56,427 bases of DNA from Mesorhizobium sp. (GTDB lineage Bacteria; Pseudomonadota; Alphaproteobacteria; Rhizobiales; Rhizobiaceae): positions 1 through 56,427 of the forward strand of contig SAQR01000023.1 of the NCBI GenBank assembly GCA_004020365.1. Reading direction: 5' to 3'. A model generated the notes under the pieces. That model made no database searches. It saw nothing but the letters and a program-made list of their open reading frames with translations, and was not told where the DNA came from. This document shows, piece by piece, positions 21,533-30,455 of this stretch (the stretch's first letter is position 1; each line of letters begins with the position of its first letter). The position numbers were made by a program, and so were the translations under genes.

Positions 21533-21565
21533 TTATTTTTGCGGCAGCCATTATTTTTGCGGCAG
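21533..21565. repeat. 15-bp direct repeat upstream of a methyltransferase-like gene
   Basis: TTATTTTTGCGGCAG occurs twice (21533-21547 and 21551-21565), separated by three bases and so 18 bp apart. It lies 40-70 bp before the ATG at 21605. It could be a regulator-binding site or a small duplication. Confidence 0.6.
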
Positions 21566-21604
21566 ATACGCATCGGCCCGAAAATCGCGACCAAGGAAGC
21601 CACG

Positions 21605-22105
21605 ATGAGGACCCGTCAGGCGATCGCCGGCAGCGCGCTGTTCTTCATCGCAGCGCCCGGTGTGGTCGCGGGATTGCTGCCCTGGCTGTTGACCGATCGC
21701 TATCGTCTGCCATGGTCGACCCTGCCCGGCCTGGTCCCCGTCGGCTGGGTCCTGATTGTTGTCGCAACGGCCTTGCTGCTTCATGCCTTCGCCCGTTTTG
21801 CTCTCGAAGGCCTCGGCACGCCCGCCCCGGTCGCGCCAACTGAGCGACTGGTTGTCGGCGGCATCTACCGCCATGTCCGCAACCCGATGTATGTGGCTGT
21901 GCTGGCGATCATCCTTGGCCAGGCGTTGCTGTTTTCGAGCGCGGCTCTCCTCGCCTATGCCGCTATCGCCGCCGTCGCCATGGTTTCGTTCGTGAAGTTC
22001 CATGAGGAACCGACGCTTGCCCGCCGCTATGGCGCCGAGTACGAGGCCTACCGCCATGCCGTTCCAGGCTGGCTCCCCCGCCTGACGCCATGGCGCGGCC
22101 AGTGA
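21605..22105 (+). CDS. isoprenylcysteine carboxyl methyltransferase-like membrane protein
   Basis: The 166-residue protein has four to five membrane helices and the ICMT/PEMT-type signature GGIYRHVRNPMYVAV, followed by FVKFHEEPTLARRYGAEYEAYRHAVPGWLPR. Members methylate small or lipid-like substrates with S-adenosylmethionine at the membrane; bacterial substrates are mostly unknown. The ATG at 21605 has AAGGAAG upstream. It is divergent from the sRNA and convergent with the LysR gene. Confidence 0.85.
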   Translation: MRTRQAIAGSALFFIAAPGVVAGLLPWLLTDRYRLPWSTLPGLVPVGWVLIVVATALLLHAFARFALEGLGTPAPVAPTERLVVGGIYRHVRNPMYVAVLAIILGQALLFSSAALLAYAAIAAVAMVSFVKFHEEPTLARRYGAEYEAYRHAVPGWLPRLTPWRGQ

Positions 22106-22151
22106 GAGATGATCGTCCGCGGTGCAAGGCGGGAAGCGATGCGCAGAAGGT

Positions 22152-23048
22152 TTAGAAAGACCAGCTGCGGGCCTTGGCGATGATGAAATCGCGGAAGACA
22201 TGCAGCTTCGCCTGGTTCTTCATCGCATCGGGATAGGCGAAATAGGTGTCGAAGGACGGCACTTCGGTCTCCGGCAGCAACTGCACCAGCCCTGAATCCT
22301 TGCTGACCACATAGTCGGGCAGCATCGCGATGCCGGCGCCACCCTGGACCGCGCGCTTTATCGACAATATGTCGTTGATCTGCAGCGTCGGCACCCTTTG
22401 CCCGCCTTCGAAATCGCCGACCGTTTCCAGCCAGTTCAATTCCGACAGATGCGCCGGCACCGGCACGCCGAAGGTGACGATGCGATGGTTCTTCAACTCG
22501 GCGATCGACGCCGGCTTGCCATACTTGTTGACGTAGGAAGGGGCGGCGTAGAGATGGAAATGCACGGTGAACAGGCGCCGCTGGATGAGATCGGGCTGCT
22601 GCGGCTGGCGCAGCCGGATCGCGCAGTCCGCCCGACGCATGGTGAGATCGAGTTCCTCGTTCGCCAGGATCAACTGCAGGCTGATCTCGGGATAGAGCTC
22701 GATGAATTCCTGCACGCGCTCGGTCAGCCAGCCGGCACCGAGCCCCACTGTGGTCGTTACCCTGAGCACGCCGGAAGGCCGGTCCTTGGCCTCGGTCAGC
22801 CGCGTCTTGATCGTCTCCAGCTTCATCAGCACGTCATGCGCCGTGCGGAACAGCATCTCACCCTGCTCGGTCAGCACCAGGCCGCGGGCATGGCGATTGA
22901 ATAGCGGCACGCCGACATCATGTTCGAGCGCGCTGACCTGCCGCGAGATCGCCGATTGTGACAGATGCAGTGTCTCGGCGGCATGGGTGAACGACCCAGC
23001 TTCCGCCGCAGCGTGAAACACGCGTAGCTTGTCCCAGTCCAACGCCAT
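22152..23048 (-). CDS. lsrB: LysR-family regulator, LsrB/VtlR type
   Basis: The 298-residue protein has an N-terminal winged helix (WDKLRVFHAAAEAGSFTHAAETLHLSQSAISRQVSALE split over residues 5-42) and a periplasmic-binding-like effector domain. Its place after trxB on the same strand, with lrp beyond and an AbcR-like RNA nearby, matches LsrB of Sinorhizobium and VtlR of Agrobacterium and Brucella. VtlR directly activates an abcR gene. Only one Cys is present (C142), so redox sensing through several cysteines, as proposed for S. meliloti LsrB, cannot be assumed. Confidence 0.8.
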   Translation of the reverse strand: MALDWDKLRVFHAAAEAGSFTHAAETLHLSQSAISRQVSALEHDVGVPLFNRHARGLVLTEQGEMLFRTAHDVLMKLETIKTRLTEAKDRPSGVLRVTTTVGLGAGWLTERVQEFIELYPEISLQLILANEELDLTMRRADCAIRLRQPQQPDLIQRRLFTVHFHLYAAPSYVNKYGKPASIAELKNHRIVTFGVPVPAHLSELNWLETVGDFEGGQRVPTLQINDILSIKRAVQGGAGIAMLPDYVVSKDSGLVQLLPETEVPSFDTYFAYPDAMKNQAKLHVFRDFIIAKARSWSF

Positions 23049-23137
23049 AACGCCCCTCGCTTGTTTTTTGGCGTTTGCCTGTTTTTAGCACCTGAATGAA
23101 AAATCAGGCTTTTGCGCGGCTTTTCTCGGCCGCTTCC

Positions 23138-24112
23138 TTACTCCGCCGCTTCGCGGTGAACTTCGATCCCGGCGAGGTACTTTTCCGCCTCGAGCGCGGC
23201 CATGCAGCCGAGCCCCGCCGCTGTCACCGCCTGGCGGTAGATGTCGTCGGTCACGTCGCCGGCGGCGAACACGCCCGGCACGTCGGTGCAGGTCGAATCC
23301 GGCGCCGTCCACAGATAGCCGTTCGGCTTTTGCTTCAGCTTGCCGGCGAACAGCTCGACCGCCGGCGCATGGCCGATCGCCACGAACACGCCGTCGACCG
23401 TCAGATGCATCTCCTGGCCGGTCACAACATTGCGCAGCTTCAATCCTTCCACCGACGGCGGCAGCGGCATCTTGCCGGACTGACCGGTGATCTCGTCGAC
23501 GACGGTGTCCCAGATAACGCGGATATTGTCCTTTTTGAACAGCCGCTCGCTGAGGATGCGCTCGGCGCGGAAGTCGCTGCGCCGGTGGATGACCGTCACG
23601 CTCTTGGCCAGGTTGGAAAGGTAAAGTGCCTCCTCCACCGCCGAATTGCCGCCGCCGATCACCGCGACATCCTTGCCGCGATAGAAGAAGCCGTCGCAGG
23701 TGGCGCAGGCCGATACGCCGAAGCCCATGAAAGTCTGTTCGCTCGGGATGCCCAGCCATTTCGCCTGCGCACCGGTGGCGATGATCAGCGCGTCGGCGGT
23801 ATAGGTGGCACCGGAATCGCCCTTGGCACGGAACGGCCGCACGTTGAGGTCGACCTCGGTGATGATGTCGTTGACGACGTCGGTGCCGACATGCTCGGCC
23901 TGTTTCAGCATTTGCTCCATCAGCCACGGACCCTGGATCGGATCGGCGAAGCCCGGATAGTTTTCGACATCGGTGGTGATCATCAACTGGCCGCCCTGCT
24001 GCAGGCCGGCGACCAGCATCGGCTTCAGCATGGCGCGGGCGGCGTAGATTGCCGCCGTATAGCCGGCGGGACCGGAGCCGATGATGAGAACGGGTGCGTG
24101 CTTGGACGTCAT
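23138..24112 (-). CDS. trxB: thioredoxin reductase
   Basis: The 324-residue flavoprotein has the FAD-binding GSGPAGYTAAIYAARA (12-27), the redox-active CATC at 136-139, the NADPH-binding GGGNSAVEEA and the C-terminal GVFAAGDVTDD. It passes electrons from NADPH to thioredoxin in the cytoplasm. The ATG at 24112 is the standard start; the open frame upstream has no conservation pattern. The LysR gene follows 89 bp downstream on the same strand. Confidence 0.97.
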   Translation of the reverse strand: MTSKHAPVLIIGSGPAGYTAAIYAARAMLKPMLVAGLQQGGQLMITTDVENYPGFADPIQGPWLMEQMLKQAEHVGTDVVNDIITEVDLNVRPFRAKGDSGATYTADALIIATGAQAKWLGIPSEQTFMGFGVSACATCDGFFYRGKDVAVIGGGNSAVEEALYLSNLAKSVTVIHRRSDFRAERILSERLFKKDNIRVIWDTVVDEITGQSGKMPLPPSVEGLKLRNVVTGQEMHLTVDGVFVAIGHAPAVELFAGKLKQKPNGYLWTAPDSTCTDVPGVFAAGDVTDDIYRQAVTAAGLGCMAALEAEKYLAGIEVHREAAE

Positions 24113-24131
24113 ATCGGGGCTTTCACAACAA

Positions 24132-24154
24132 CCGGACGCGAATGAAGCGTCCGG
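24132..24154. other. inverted repeat in the trxB leader
   Basis: CCGGACGC and GCGTCCGG form a perfect 8-bp stem 20 bp upstream of the trxB start codon. It may shape the leader RNA or be a regulator site. Confidence 0.45.
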
Positions 24155-24311
24155 CACAGGGATCGATTTCGGCCCTAATCTAGGTGTTGCAGACGGCGCC
24201 AGCAAGACGACCTGGCCTTCGTCCCCGGAAAGCTTCCGCACAAACAGACGATCCATGAACATCCTGGAGCATGATTGCCAGAAATCACCGGGGGGTGGAA
24301 TGGACACCAAA

Positions 24312-24332
24312 GTGATTTAATTACAAAATCAC
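24312..24332. promoter_or_regulatory. AT-rich inverted repeat before lrp (possible Lrp box)
   Basis: GTGATTT and AAATCAC form a perfect 7-bp inverted repeat with a 7-bp AT-rich centre, 34 bp before the lrp start codon and between the divergent trxB and lrp genes. Lrp/AsnC proteins commonly repress themselves through such sites; this is inference. Confidence 0.45.
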
Positions 24333-24365
24333 GAAAGATTCTTGCGTGAAGCGCCAAAGGTATCC

Positions 24366-24851
24366 ATGCCGCTCAAAGCCGATCTCGATGCCATCGACTG
24401 GAAAATCCTGCGCGAGCTTCAGCACGACGGGCGCATGACCAATGTCGAATTGTCCGGCCGCGTCGGCATTTCGGCGCCGCCATGCCTGCGTCGCGTCAGG
24501 CGGCTGGAAGAGACCGGCATCATCCGCGGCTATCGCGCCTTGCTCAATGCGCCGGCGCTCGGCCTGGATGTCGTCGCCTTTTGCCTCATCGGCCTGCATC
24601 ACCAGGCCGACGCGGAGCTGAAAACCTTCGCCGAACGCACCCGCGGCTGGCCGATCGTTCGCGACGCCTGGATGGTGTCGGGCGAATCCGACTTTTTGCT
24701 GCATTGCGTGGCGAGCGACCTCGGCGCCTTTCAGACCTTCGTCATCGAGGAACTGGCCTCGGCGCCGAATGTCGACACGGTGCGGACGGCACTGACCATC
24801 CGTCGCGTCAAGGACGAGGGCCTGGTGGCTTTCAGCGAACTGAGACCCTAA
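24366..24851 (+). CDS. lrp: Lrp/AsnC family transcriptional regulator
   Basis: The 161-residue protein has an N-terminal helix-turn-helix (LDAIDWKILRELQHDGRMTNVELSGRVGIS) and a C-terminal RAM ligand-binding domain (VSGESDFLLHCVA). It probably responds to an amino acid and controls metabolic genes. The ATG at 24366 has AAAGG upstream. It ends overlapping the gmhB stop codon region, with the two genes convergent. Confidence 0.93.
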   Translation: MPLKADLDAIDWKILRELQHDGRMTNVELSGRVGISAPPCLRRVRRLEETGIIRGYRALLNAPALGLDVVAFCLIGLHHQADAELKTFAERTRGWPIVRDAWMVSGESDFLLHCVASDLGAFQTFVIEELASAPNVDTVRTALTIRRVKDEGLVAFSELRP

Positions 24852-25513
24852 TCCCGGCCGAGCTCGGCGATGACGTCGCAGAGTTTGCTGTGATCGTTAT
24901 CGGTCGTCAGCTTGCGCATCCTGAACATGCCATCGCCGGAAGTCCGATTGGATCTGCCGTTCACCAGCCAACCCTCGCAGAGCCCGGCTCGCCGCCCGGC
25001 TTCCATGTCATCGGCCTTGTCGCCGACGATGATCGATCGGCTGATATCCACGCCGAGCAGATCGCGGGCGCGCAGAAGCATGCCCGGATTGGGCTTGCGC
25101 ATCGGATGATCGCCTGCTGCCAGTTCACCCGTCCCGCTCGCATGGTAGGCGCAGGCGACCACCAGATCGATCCGGCAATTCTGCGCTTCGAGAAGCGCCA
25201 GCAGCCGGGCATTGACCGCGGCGAAATCCGGCCAGCCGAAATAGCCGCGAGCTATGCCTGACTGGTTGGAGACCACGATCGCAGGAACGCCTAAGATGTT
25301 CGCCGTTCGGATCACCGGCAGCATCTGCGGCCGCAGCACGATGTCAGCCGGATCGCTGGGGTAGCCGCTATCGACATTGATGGTGCCGTCGCGGTCGAGG
25401 AACAACGCCGGCGTGCCAGCTGGAAAAACCGGGCCACCGATCCGCTCGACCCACAGGCCCGGCGCTTCGAGCGGGTAATGATCAGACCTCACGACCGGGC
25501 CGATGTCAGCCAT
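24848..25513 (-). CDS. gmhB: HAD phosphatase, D-glycero-beta-D-manno-heptose-1,7-bisphosphate 7-phosphatase-like
   Basis: The roughly 221-residue protein has the HAD nucleophile motif FLDRDGT (D40, D42), SNQSG, RKPNPGM and VGDKADDMEAG, and follows gmhA in a heptose operon, so it should remove the 7-phosphate of heptose bisphosphate. An oddity: GmhB normally binds zinc through a Cys/His cluster in the loop before RKPxPGM. Here C121 and H124 remain but the later CxC pair is replaced by DHPM, so zinc binding is probably lost. Its start overlaps the gmhA stop by 8 bp; a GTG one codon earlier is possible. Confidence 0.82.
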   Translation of the reverse strand: MADIGPVVRSDHYPLEAPGLWVERIGGPVFPAGTPALFLDRDGTINVDSGYPSDPADIVLRPQMLPVIRTANILGVPAIVVSNQSGIARGYFGWPDFAAVNARLLALLEAQNCRIDLVVACAYHASGTGELAAGDHPMRKPNPGMLLRARDLLGVDISRSIIVGDKADDMEAGRRAGLCEGWLVNGRSNRTSGDGMFRMRKLTTDNDHSKLCDVIAELGRD

Positions 25514-26078
25514 CACAGAGGCGCGCTTCGACCATTTCGCACAAATGATGATAGAGGCACAGATGCCCCTGCTGGATGATCGGCGTCGAGCTCGAGGGCA
25601 CGTTGAGCAGGATGTCGGAGAGCGGCTTGAGCTTGCCGCCGCTGTCGCCGGTCAGGCTGATCACCGTCATGTCCATCATGCGCGCCTGTTCGGCGGCGGC
25701 GAGGATGCTGGCCGAGTTGCCGCTGGTCGAGATGGCGAGCAGCACGGCGCCCGCAGCGCCATGCGCCTCGACCTGGCGTGAAAACACCGTGTCGAAGCCG
25801 TAATCATTGCCCCAGGCGGTCAGCACCGCCGCATTGGCCGGCAGCGCGATGACATTGTAGGCCTTGCGCTCCTTCAGGAAGCGGCCGACCAGTTCGCCGG
25901 CGATGTGAATGGCGTCGCTTGCCGAGCCGCCATTGCCGCAGATCAGCAGCGCCTTGCCCTGCGAAAGCGCGGCGACGACGGCGTTAACCGCCCGCTCCAT
26001 CTCGCTGCTGAGGTCGCGCTCGACCATCGCGGTGATCGCGGCCGCCGAGCGGACCAGGTATTCGTTCAGTTCGGACAT
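25506..26078 (-). CDS. gmhA: sedoheptulose-7-phosphate isomerase
   Basis: The 190-residue SIS-domain protein has the phosphosugar-binding segments CGNGGSASDAIHIAGELVGRF and ISTSGNSASI and the C-terminal HLCLYHHLCEMVE. It converts sedoheptulose 7-phosphate to D-glycero-D-manno-heptose 7-phosphate, the first step of ADP-heptose synthesis. It begins 7 bp after hldE and overlaps gmhB, so the three form one operon in pathway order apart from hldE being first. Confidence 0.95.
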   Translation of the reverse strand: MSELNEYLVRSAAAITAMVERDLSSEMERAVNAVVAALSQGKALLICGNGGSASDAIHIAGELVGRFLKERKAYNVIALPANAAVLTAWGNDYGFDTVFSRQVEAHGAAGAVLLAISTSGNSASILAAAEQARMMDMTVISLTGDSGGKLKPLSDILLNVPSSSTPIIQQGHLCLYHHLCEMVEARLCDG

Positions 26079-26085
26079 GAAAACC

Positions 26086-27576
26086 TCAGTTTGTGCTGCC
26101 GGCGCGCAACTTGCCGATGGTGCCGGTGGTGCTCTTGCCGGCGACGAGATCGACCAGCACGACGCGGCCGCCCGCCTTCTGCACGATTTCGGCGCCGACC
26201 ACCTGATCGATCGTATAGTCAGCGCCCTTGACAAGTATGTCGGGCTTCAGCGCCTCGATCAGCGCGAGCGGCGTGTCTTCCCTAAAGACGACGACGGCAT
26301 CGACCGAGGCAAGGGCCGCCAGCACGCAGGCGCGATCATGCTCGTCGTTGACCGGGCGTCCCGGCCCTTTCAGGCGGCGCACCGAGGCATCGCTGTTGAG
26401 GCCGAGAACCAGCCGGTCGCACTGGCTGCGCGCCGCATGCAAAAGGCTGACATGGCCGGCGTGAAGGATATCGAAGCAGCCATTGGTGAAACCGACGCTC
26501 AGGCCTTCGTCCTTCCACGTCGCCACCAGCCGCGCGGCGGCGGCAGCATCGAGGATGGCATCCTTGTGGGCAATCGGTCCATGCGAGCGAAACAGCGCGC
26601 CGGTGAGTTCCTCGACCGTCAGCCGTGCGGTGCCGCGCTTTCCCACCACCACGCCAGCCGCCGCGTTGGCGATGGCCGCGGCAATGACGCGGTCGGCGCC
26701 CGCAGCCAGAGCCAACGCAAACGTCGCGATGACAGTGTCGCCGGCCCCGGAAACGTCGAACACCTCCCGCGCCTGCGTGGCAATGTGGCGGGCATCGTCC
26801 GCGTCGACGACGCTCATGCCTTTTTCGCTGCGCGTCGCGACGACGAAATCGAAGCCATGTGCCGAGATCAGCTCACGCGCCGCGGCCACGATCTCGTCGT
26901 CGGCAAACACCGCGCGTCCGACCGCCTCGCCAAGTTCCTTGCGATTGGGCGTGATCGCCGTCGCCCCGGCATAGCAAGCATAGTCGCGGCCCTTGGGATC
27001 GACCAGCACCGGCTTTCCCGCCTCGCGGCAGATCGAGATCAGCTCGCCGGCGACGCCGTCGAGCAACATGCCCTTGCCATAGTCGGACAGAATGACGATG
27101 TCGGCTTGCGCGAGCCCGGCGCGGAAAAGCCGGATCAGCGTCGCCCGCTCCGTGTCGCCCAGCGGCTTGATTTCCTCTTCGTCGAAGCGCAGCACCTGCT
27201 GGTTGAGCGCGCTGAAGCGGCTTTTCGACGAGGTCATCCGGTTCGCGTCCTGCGCGAGACCGCCAGTGTCGACGCCAAGCTCGGCGAGCATGCGCATGAG
27301 ATTGTCGCCGGCCGGATCGGCGCCGATCACCGAAACCGGTTTCGCGGCAGCGCCGAGCGAGACGATGTTGGCCACGACATTGCCGGCGCCGCCCATCGCC
27401 GAGGTTTCGCCACGCCCGCGCAGCACCGGAATCGGCGCTTCAGGCGAAATCCGCTCGATGACGCCGTTGACGAAACGGTCGAGGATGAAGTCGCCGACCA
27501 CCAGCACGGTGATGTTGCCGAACCGCGAGATGGCGCGGTGAAGCGGTTCGGGAGAAGGCAAATATTGCTCGCTCAT
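26086..27576 (-). CDS. hldE: bifunctional heptose-7-phosphate kinase/heptose-1-phosphate adenylyltransferase
   Basis: The 496-residue protein joins a PfkB/ribokinase-type kinase (about 1-325; VGDFILDRF near residue 30 and the catalytic FDVSGAGDT at 273-281) to a cytidylyltransferase-like domain (about 355-490; GFTNGCFDILHAGHV at 362-376). It phosphorylates heptose 7-phosphate at C1 and, after GmhB acts, adds AMP. The ATG at 27576 is used; the TTG at 27594 is less likely. It is the first gene of hldE-gmhA-gmhB. Confidence 0.96.
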   Translation of the reverse strand: MSEQYLPSPEPLHRAISRFGNITVLVVGDFILDRFVNGVIERISPEAPIPVLRGRGETSAMGGAGNVVANIVSLGAAAKPVSVIGADPAGDNLMRMLAELGVDTGGLAQDANRMTSSKSRFSALNQQVLRFDEEEIKPLGDTERATLIRLFRAGLAQADIVILSDYGKGMLLDGVAGELISICREAGKPVLVDPKGRDYACYAGATAITPNRKELGEAVGRAVFADDEIVAAARELISAHGFDFVVATRSEKGMSVVDADDARHIATQAREVFDVSGAGDTVIATFALALAAGADRVIAAAIANAAAGVVVGKRGTARLTVEELTGALFRSHGPIAHKDAILDAAAAARLVATWKDEGLSVGFTNGCFDILHAGHVSLLHAARSQCDRLVLGLNSDASVRRLKGPGRPVNDEHDRACVLAALASVDAVVVFREDTPLALIEALKPDILVKGADYTIDQVVGAEIVQKAGGRVVLVDLVAGKSTTGTIGKLRAGSTN

Positions 27577-27727
27577 GTCATCTTTTACGTGCAATGAGAG
27601 CCGGTCCCGATGCTGTGAAAACGCTGGACTGGCAGGGCTGGTCGTTCATGGCGAAGCCGATATACCGCAATTCGGCTCAGCGCAACGGCAGGCTCCGAAC
27701 GGACCACAGCCAACGCTGGTTGGCGGA

Positions 27728-28360
27728 TCAACTTTTCTGCAAAGCCACATGAACACCCAATCCGACCAGCACCGCGCCGCCGGCACGCCGCATCAGGCGC
27801 TGCGCGTGGCTCGAGCGTCGCAGCCTGGTGATCAGCGCACCCGCCAGCACCACACACATGACATCCGCCGAGGAGAACATCAGATTGACGATCGTCCCGA
27901 GGACGAGGAATTGCAGCCAGACGGGAACCGTCGCCGACGCGTCGATGAATTGCGGCAGGAACGCCATGAAGAAGATTGCAGTTTTGGGATTGAGCACCTC
28001 GACGGTGATGCTCTCGAAAAAGGCGCGGGTGGCGGATTTCGGCTCAATGCCTGAGATAACAGCATCGTCTTGCGCCCTGGCGCGGAACAGCGACACACCC
28101 AGCCAGATCAGATAGAGCGCACCGGCCAGCTTGACCGCCATGTAGAGCGTCGGCACGGCGTGGAAAAGCACGGACAACCCGGCAGCTGCGGCGACGACGT
28201 GCACATAGCCGCCAAGATGAATACCCAACGCCGCCGTCAGGCCGGACCAGCGGCCGCGCGCCATGGTTTGCGCAGCAGCGTAAAGCATCGCCGGACCGGG
28301 GATATAGGCGAAGATCGCGGTAGTGGCGAAAAAGGCGATAAGCAATTCGGTCGACGGCAT
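27728..28360 (-). CDS. LysE/RhtB family exporter
   Basis: The 210-residue protein has six hydrophobic segments and the LysE-family N-terminal pattern ([20 protein letters not shown]) and the [19 protein letters not shown] motif. It should export an amino acid or similar small molecule; the substrate is unknown. AGGAG precedes the ATG at 28360. It sits between the two divergent heptose operons and has no obvious link to them. Confidence 0.9.
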   Translation of the reverse strand: MPSTELLIAFFATTAIFAYIPGPAMLYAAAQTMARGRWSGLTAALGIHLGGYVHVVAAAAGLSVLFHAVPTLYMAVKLAGALYLIWLGVSLFRARAQDDAVISGIEPKSATRAFFESITVEVLNPKTAIFFMAFLPQFIDASATVPVWLQFLVLGTIVNLMFSSADVMCVVLAGALITRLRRSSHAQRLMRRAGGAVLVGLGVHVALQKS

Positions 28361-28470
28361 TGCCTTGCTCCTGTCGTGCTTCGCCGGTGGATCGCCGACT
28401 GAAGCGAAAGCTGTGCGGCGGCACTGAGGCATCAGCCAGCCGCCGGATTGCGACCTGCTTTATCGACAGT

Positions 28471-28493
28471 CCCGCACGCCTCCCCTATAAGGG
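28471..28493 (+). promoter_or_regulatory. probable hldD promoter region
   Basis: TCGACA is followed after 17 bp by TATAAG, about 30 bp before the hldD start codon. The CCCTATAAGG -10 context resembles the one in front of carB. Confidence 0.4.
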
Positions 28494-28524
28494 CCGGAAT
28501 CGGCACAAGATACCAGAGGCTTTC

Positions 28525-29475
28525 ATGATCATCGTCACGGGCGGCGCCGGCATGATCGGCTCAAACATAGTCGCCGCGCTCAATGCCGAAGGGATCAGCG
28601 ACATTCTCGTCGTCGACGACCTGACCGACGGCCACAAGATCGCCAATCTCGCCGACCTGCAGATCGCCGATTATCTCGACAAGGACGATTTCCTGCCGCG
28701 GATGGAGGCCGGAGACCTCGGCCGCATCGAGGCCGTCTTCCACCAGGGCGCCTGCTCGACCACCACCGAGTGGAACGGCAAGTTCATGATGGAGGTGAAC
28801 TACGCCTATTCGAAGCGGCTGCTGCATGCCTGCCTCGCGCTGCGGCTGCCTTTCCTCTATGCCTCCTCGGCTTCCGTCTATGGCGGCGGCGCCGAGTTTC
28901 GCGAGGAGCCGGAATGCGAGCGCCCGCTCAATGTCTATGCCTATTCAAAGAAGCTGTTCGACGATTATGTCCGCCGCACCGTCTTCGATACCGATCATTC
29001 GCCGGTGGCCGGCCTGCGCTACTTCAACGTCTATGGACCGCGCGAGGCACACAAGGGCGCTATGGCCTCGGTCGCCTACCATCTGTTCAACCAGGTCGAG
29101 CAGGGCCACAACCCAAAGCTGTTCGGCGCCTATGACGGTTTTGGACCTGGCGAGCAGAGCCGCGATTTCATCCACGTCGGCGACGTTGCCGAAATCAATC
29201 TATGGTTGTGGAAACGCGGCTCAAGCGGCATCTTCAACTGCGGCACCGGCCGAGCCCAGCCGTTCCGCGCCATTGCCGAAACGGTGATCGGCGCGCTCGG
29301 CAAAGGCGAGCTCGAGTTCATCGACTTCCCCGATCACCTGAAGGGCAGCTACCAGAGTTTTACGCAAGCTGATATGTCCCGGTTGCGCGCCGCCGGTTAC
29401 AATGGTCAGTTTCGCACAGTGGAAACCGGCGTCAGAGACTATGTCGAATGGCTGAAAGCCCAACGATCCTCGTGA
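28525..29475 (+). CDS. hldD: ADP-L-glycero-D-manno-heptose 6-epimerase
   Basis: The 316-residue short-chain epimerase has [10 protein letters not shown] at 5-14, YASSASVYG near 112-120 and the catalytic Y138xxxK142 in [11 protein letters not shown]. It converts ADP-D-glycero to ADP-L-glycero heptose, the last step before transfer to LPS. It overlaps waaF by 28 bp and is the first gene of the hldD-waaF-waaC operon. Confidence 0.96.
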   Translation: MIIVTGGAGMIGSNIVAALNAEGISDILVVDDLTDGHKIANLADLQIADYLDKDDFLPRMEAGDLGRIEAVFHQGACSTTTEWNGKFMMEVNYAYSKRLLHACLALRLPFLYASSASVYGGGAEFREEPECERPLNVYAYSKKLFDDYVRRTVFDTDHSPVAGLRYFNVYGPREAHKGAMASVAYHLFNQVEQGHNPKLFGAYDGFGPGEQSRDFIHVGDVAEINLWLWKRGSSGIFNCGTGRAQPFRAIAETVIGALGKGELEFIDFPDHLKGSYQSFTQADMSRLRAAGYNGQFRTVETGVRDYVEWLKAQRSS

Positions 29476-30455
29476 TCGGCCCACGTTGGGTGGGCGACAT
29501 GGTGATGGCGCAGTGCCTGTTCTCGGCGCTGAGAGAGCTTCACCCGGACGCCGCGATCGACGTGCTGGCTCCGGCATGGGCGGCGCCACTGGTCAAGCGC
29601 ATGCCCGAAATACGCCAGCAGATCGATCTGCCGCTGAAATCCGGCGCGCTGGAATTCCGCATGCGAAGGCGCTTCGGCCGCCTGCTGCGCGGCCACTACG
29701 ACATCGCCTATGTCATGCCTGGAAGCTGGAAGTCGGCGCTGGTCCCGTTCTTTGCCCGCATTCCGCGCCGTATCGGCTACCTCAAGGAAATGCGCTACGG
29801 GCTGCTGACCGATATCGTACCCTTGCCCGACGACGTGAAACGGCGCACGGCGCAGGCCTATTTCGGCCTCGCGCAAGGCGGCACGTTCCGTGCTCCCAAC
29901 CTCGCTGTCGACACGAAGAACCAGGCGGCATTGCTGGGTCGCTTCGGGCTGGAGGCGAAAAAATTCGTCGCGCTGATGCCGGGCGCCGAATTCGGCCCGG
30001 CCAAGCGTTGGCAGAGCGAACGCTATGCCGGCCTTGCCCGCGACATCATGGCCAAAGGTTTTGCGGTCGCGTTGTTCGGGTCGAAGAACGACGCCGTCGT
30101 GACGGCGGAAATCGCCACGCTTGCACCTGATGTTGTCGACCTCGCCGGCCAGACGCGGCTGGAGGACGCCATCGACCTGATCGCCGCGGCCAGGCTTGCG
30201 GTGTCGAACGACAGTGGGCTGATGCATGTTGCCGCCGCGGTCGGCACGCCGATCGTAGCCGTCTACGGCTCGACCTCGCCGCACAATACGCCGCCGCTCG
30301 CCGAGCAGCGCGAACTGGTCTGGCTCGGCCTGTCCTGTTCGCCCTGCCATCGCAAAATCTGCCCGCTCGGCCACCTCGACTGCCTGAACACGCTCGAGGT
30401 GGCACAGGTCGCGGCAGCGGCGGAACGGCTGCTGGAAATGCCGGCCGCCGCATGA
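29448..30455 (+). CDS. waaF: lipopolysaccharide heptosyltransferase II
   Basis: The 335-residue GT9-family protein has the WaaF-type start ([22 protein letters not shown]), [12 protein letters not shown], the ADP-heptose site around [17 protein letters not shown], and the cysteine-rich [17 protein letters not shown] near the C terminus. It adds the second heptose of the inner core at the inner membrane. It overlaps both hldD (28 bp) and waaC (ATGA, 4 bp). Confidence 0.93.
   Translation: MAESPTILVIGPRWVGDMVMAQCLFSALRELHPDAAIDVLAPAWAAPLVKRMPEIRQQIDLPLKSGALEFRMRRRFGRLLRGHYDIAYVMPGSWKSALVPFFARIPRRIGYLKEMRYGLLTDIVPLPDDVKRRTAQAYFGLAQGGTFRAPNLAVDTKNQAALLGRFGLEAKKFVALMPGAEFGPAKRWQSERYAGLARDIMAKGFAVALFGSKNDAVVTAEIATLAPDVVDLAGQTRLEDAIDLIAAARLAVSNDSGLMHVAAAVGTPIVAVYGSTSPHNTPPLAEQRELVWLGLSCSPCHRKICPLGHLDCLNTLEVAQVAAAAERLLEMPAAA

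Noticed and set aside
21274-21603. Minus-strand open frame of 109 codons over the sRNA region
   Set aside because: Composition is not protein-like, there is no ribosome-binding site, and the interval is better explained by an RNA gene with promoter and terminator.
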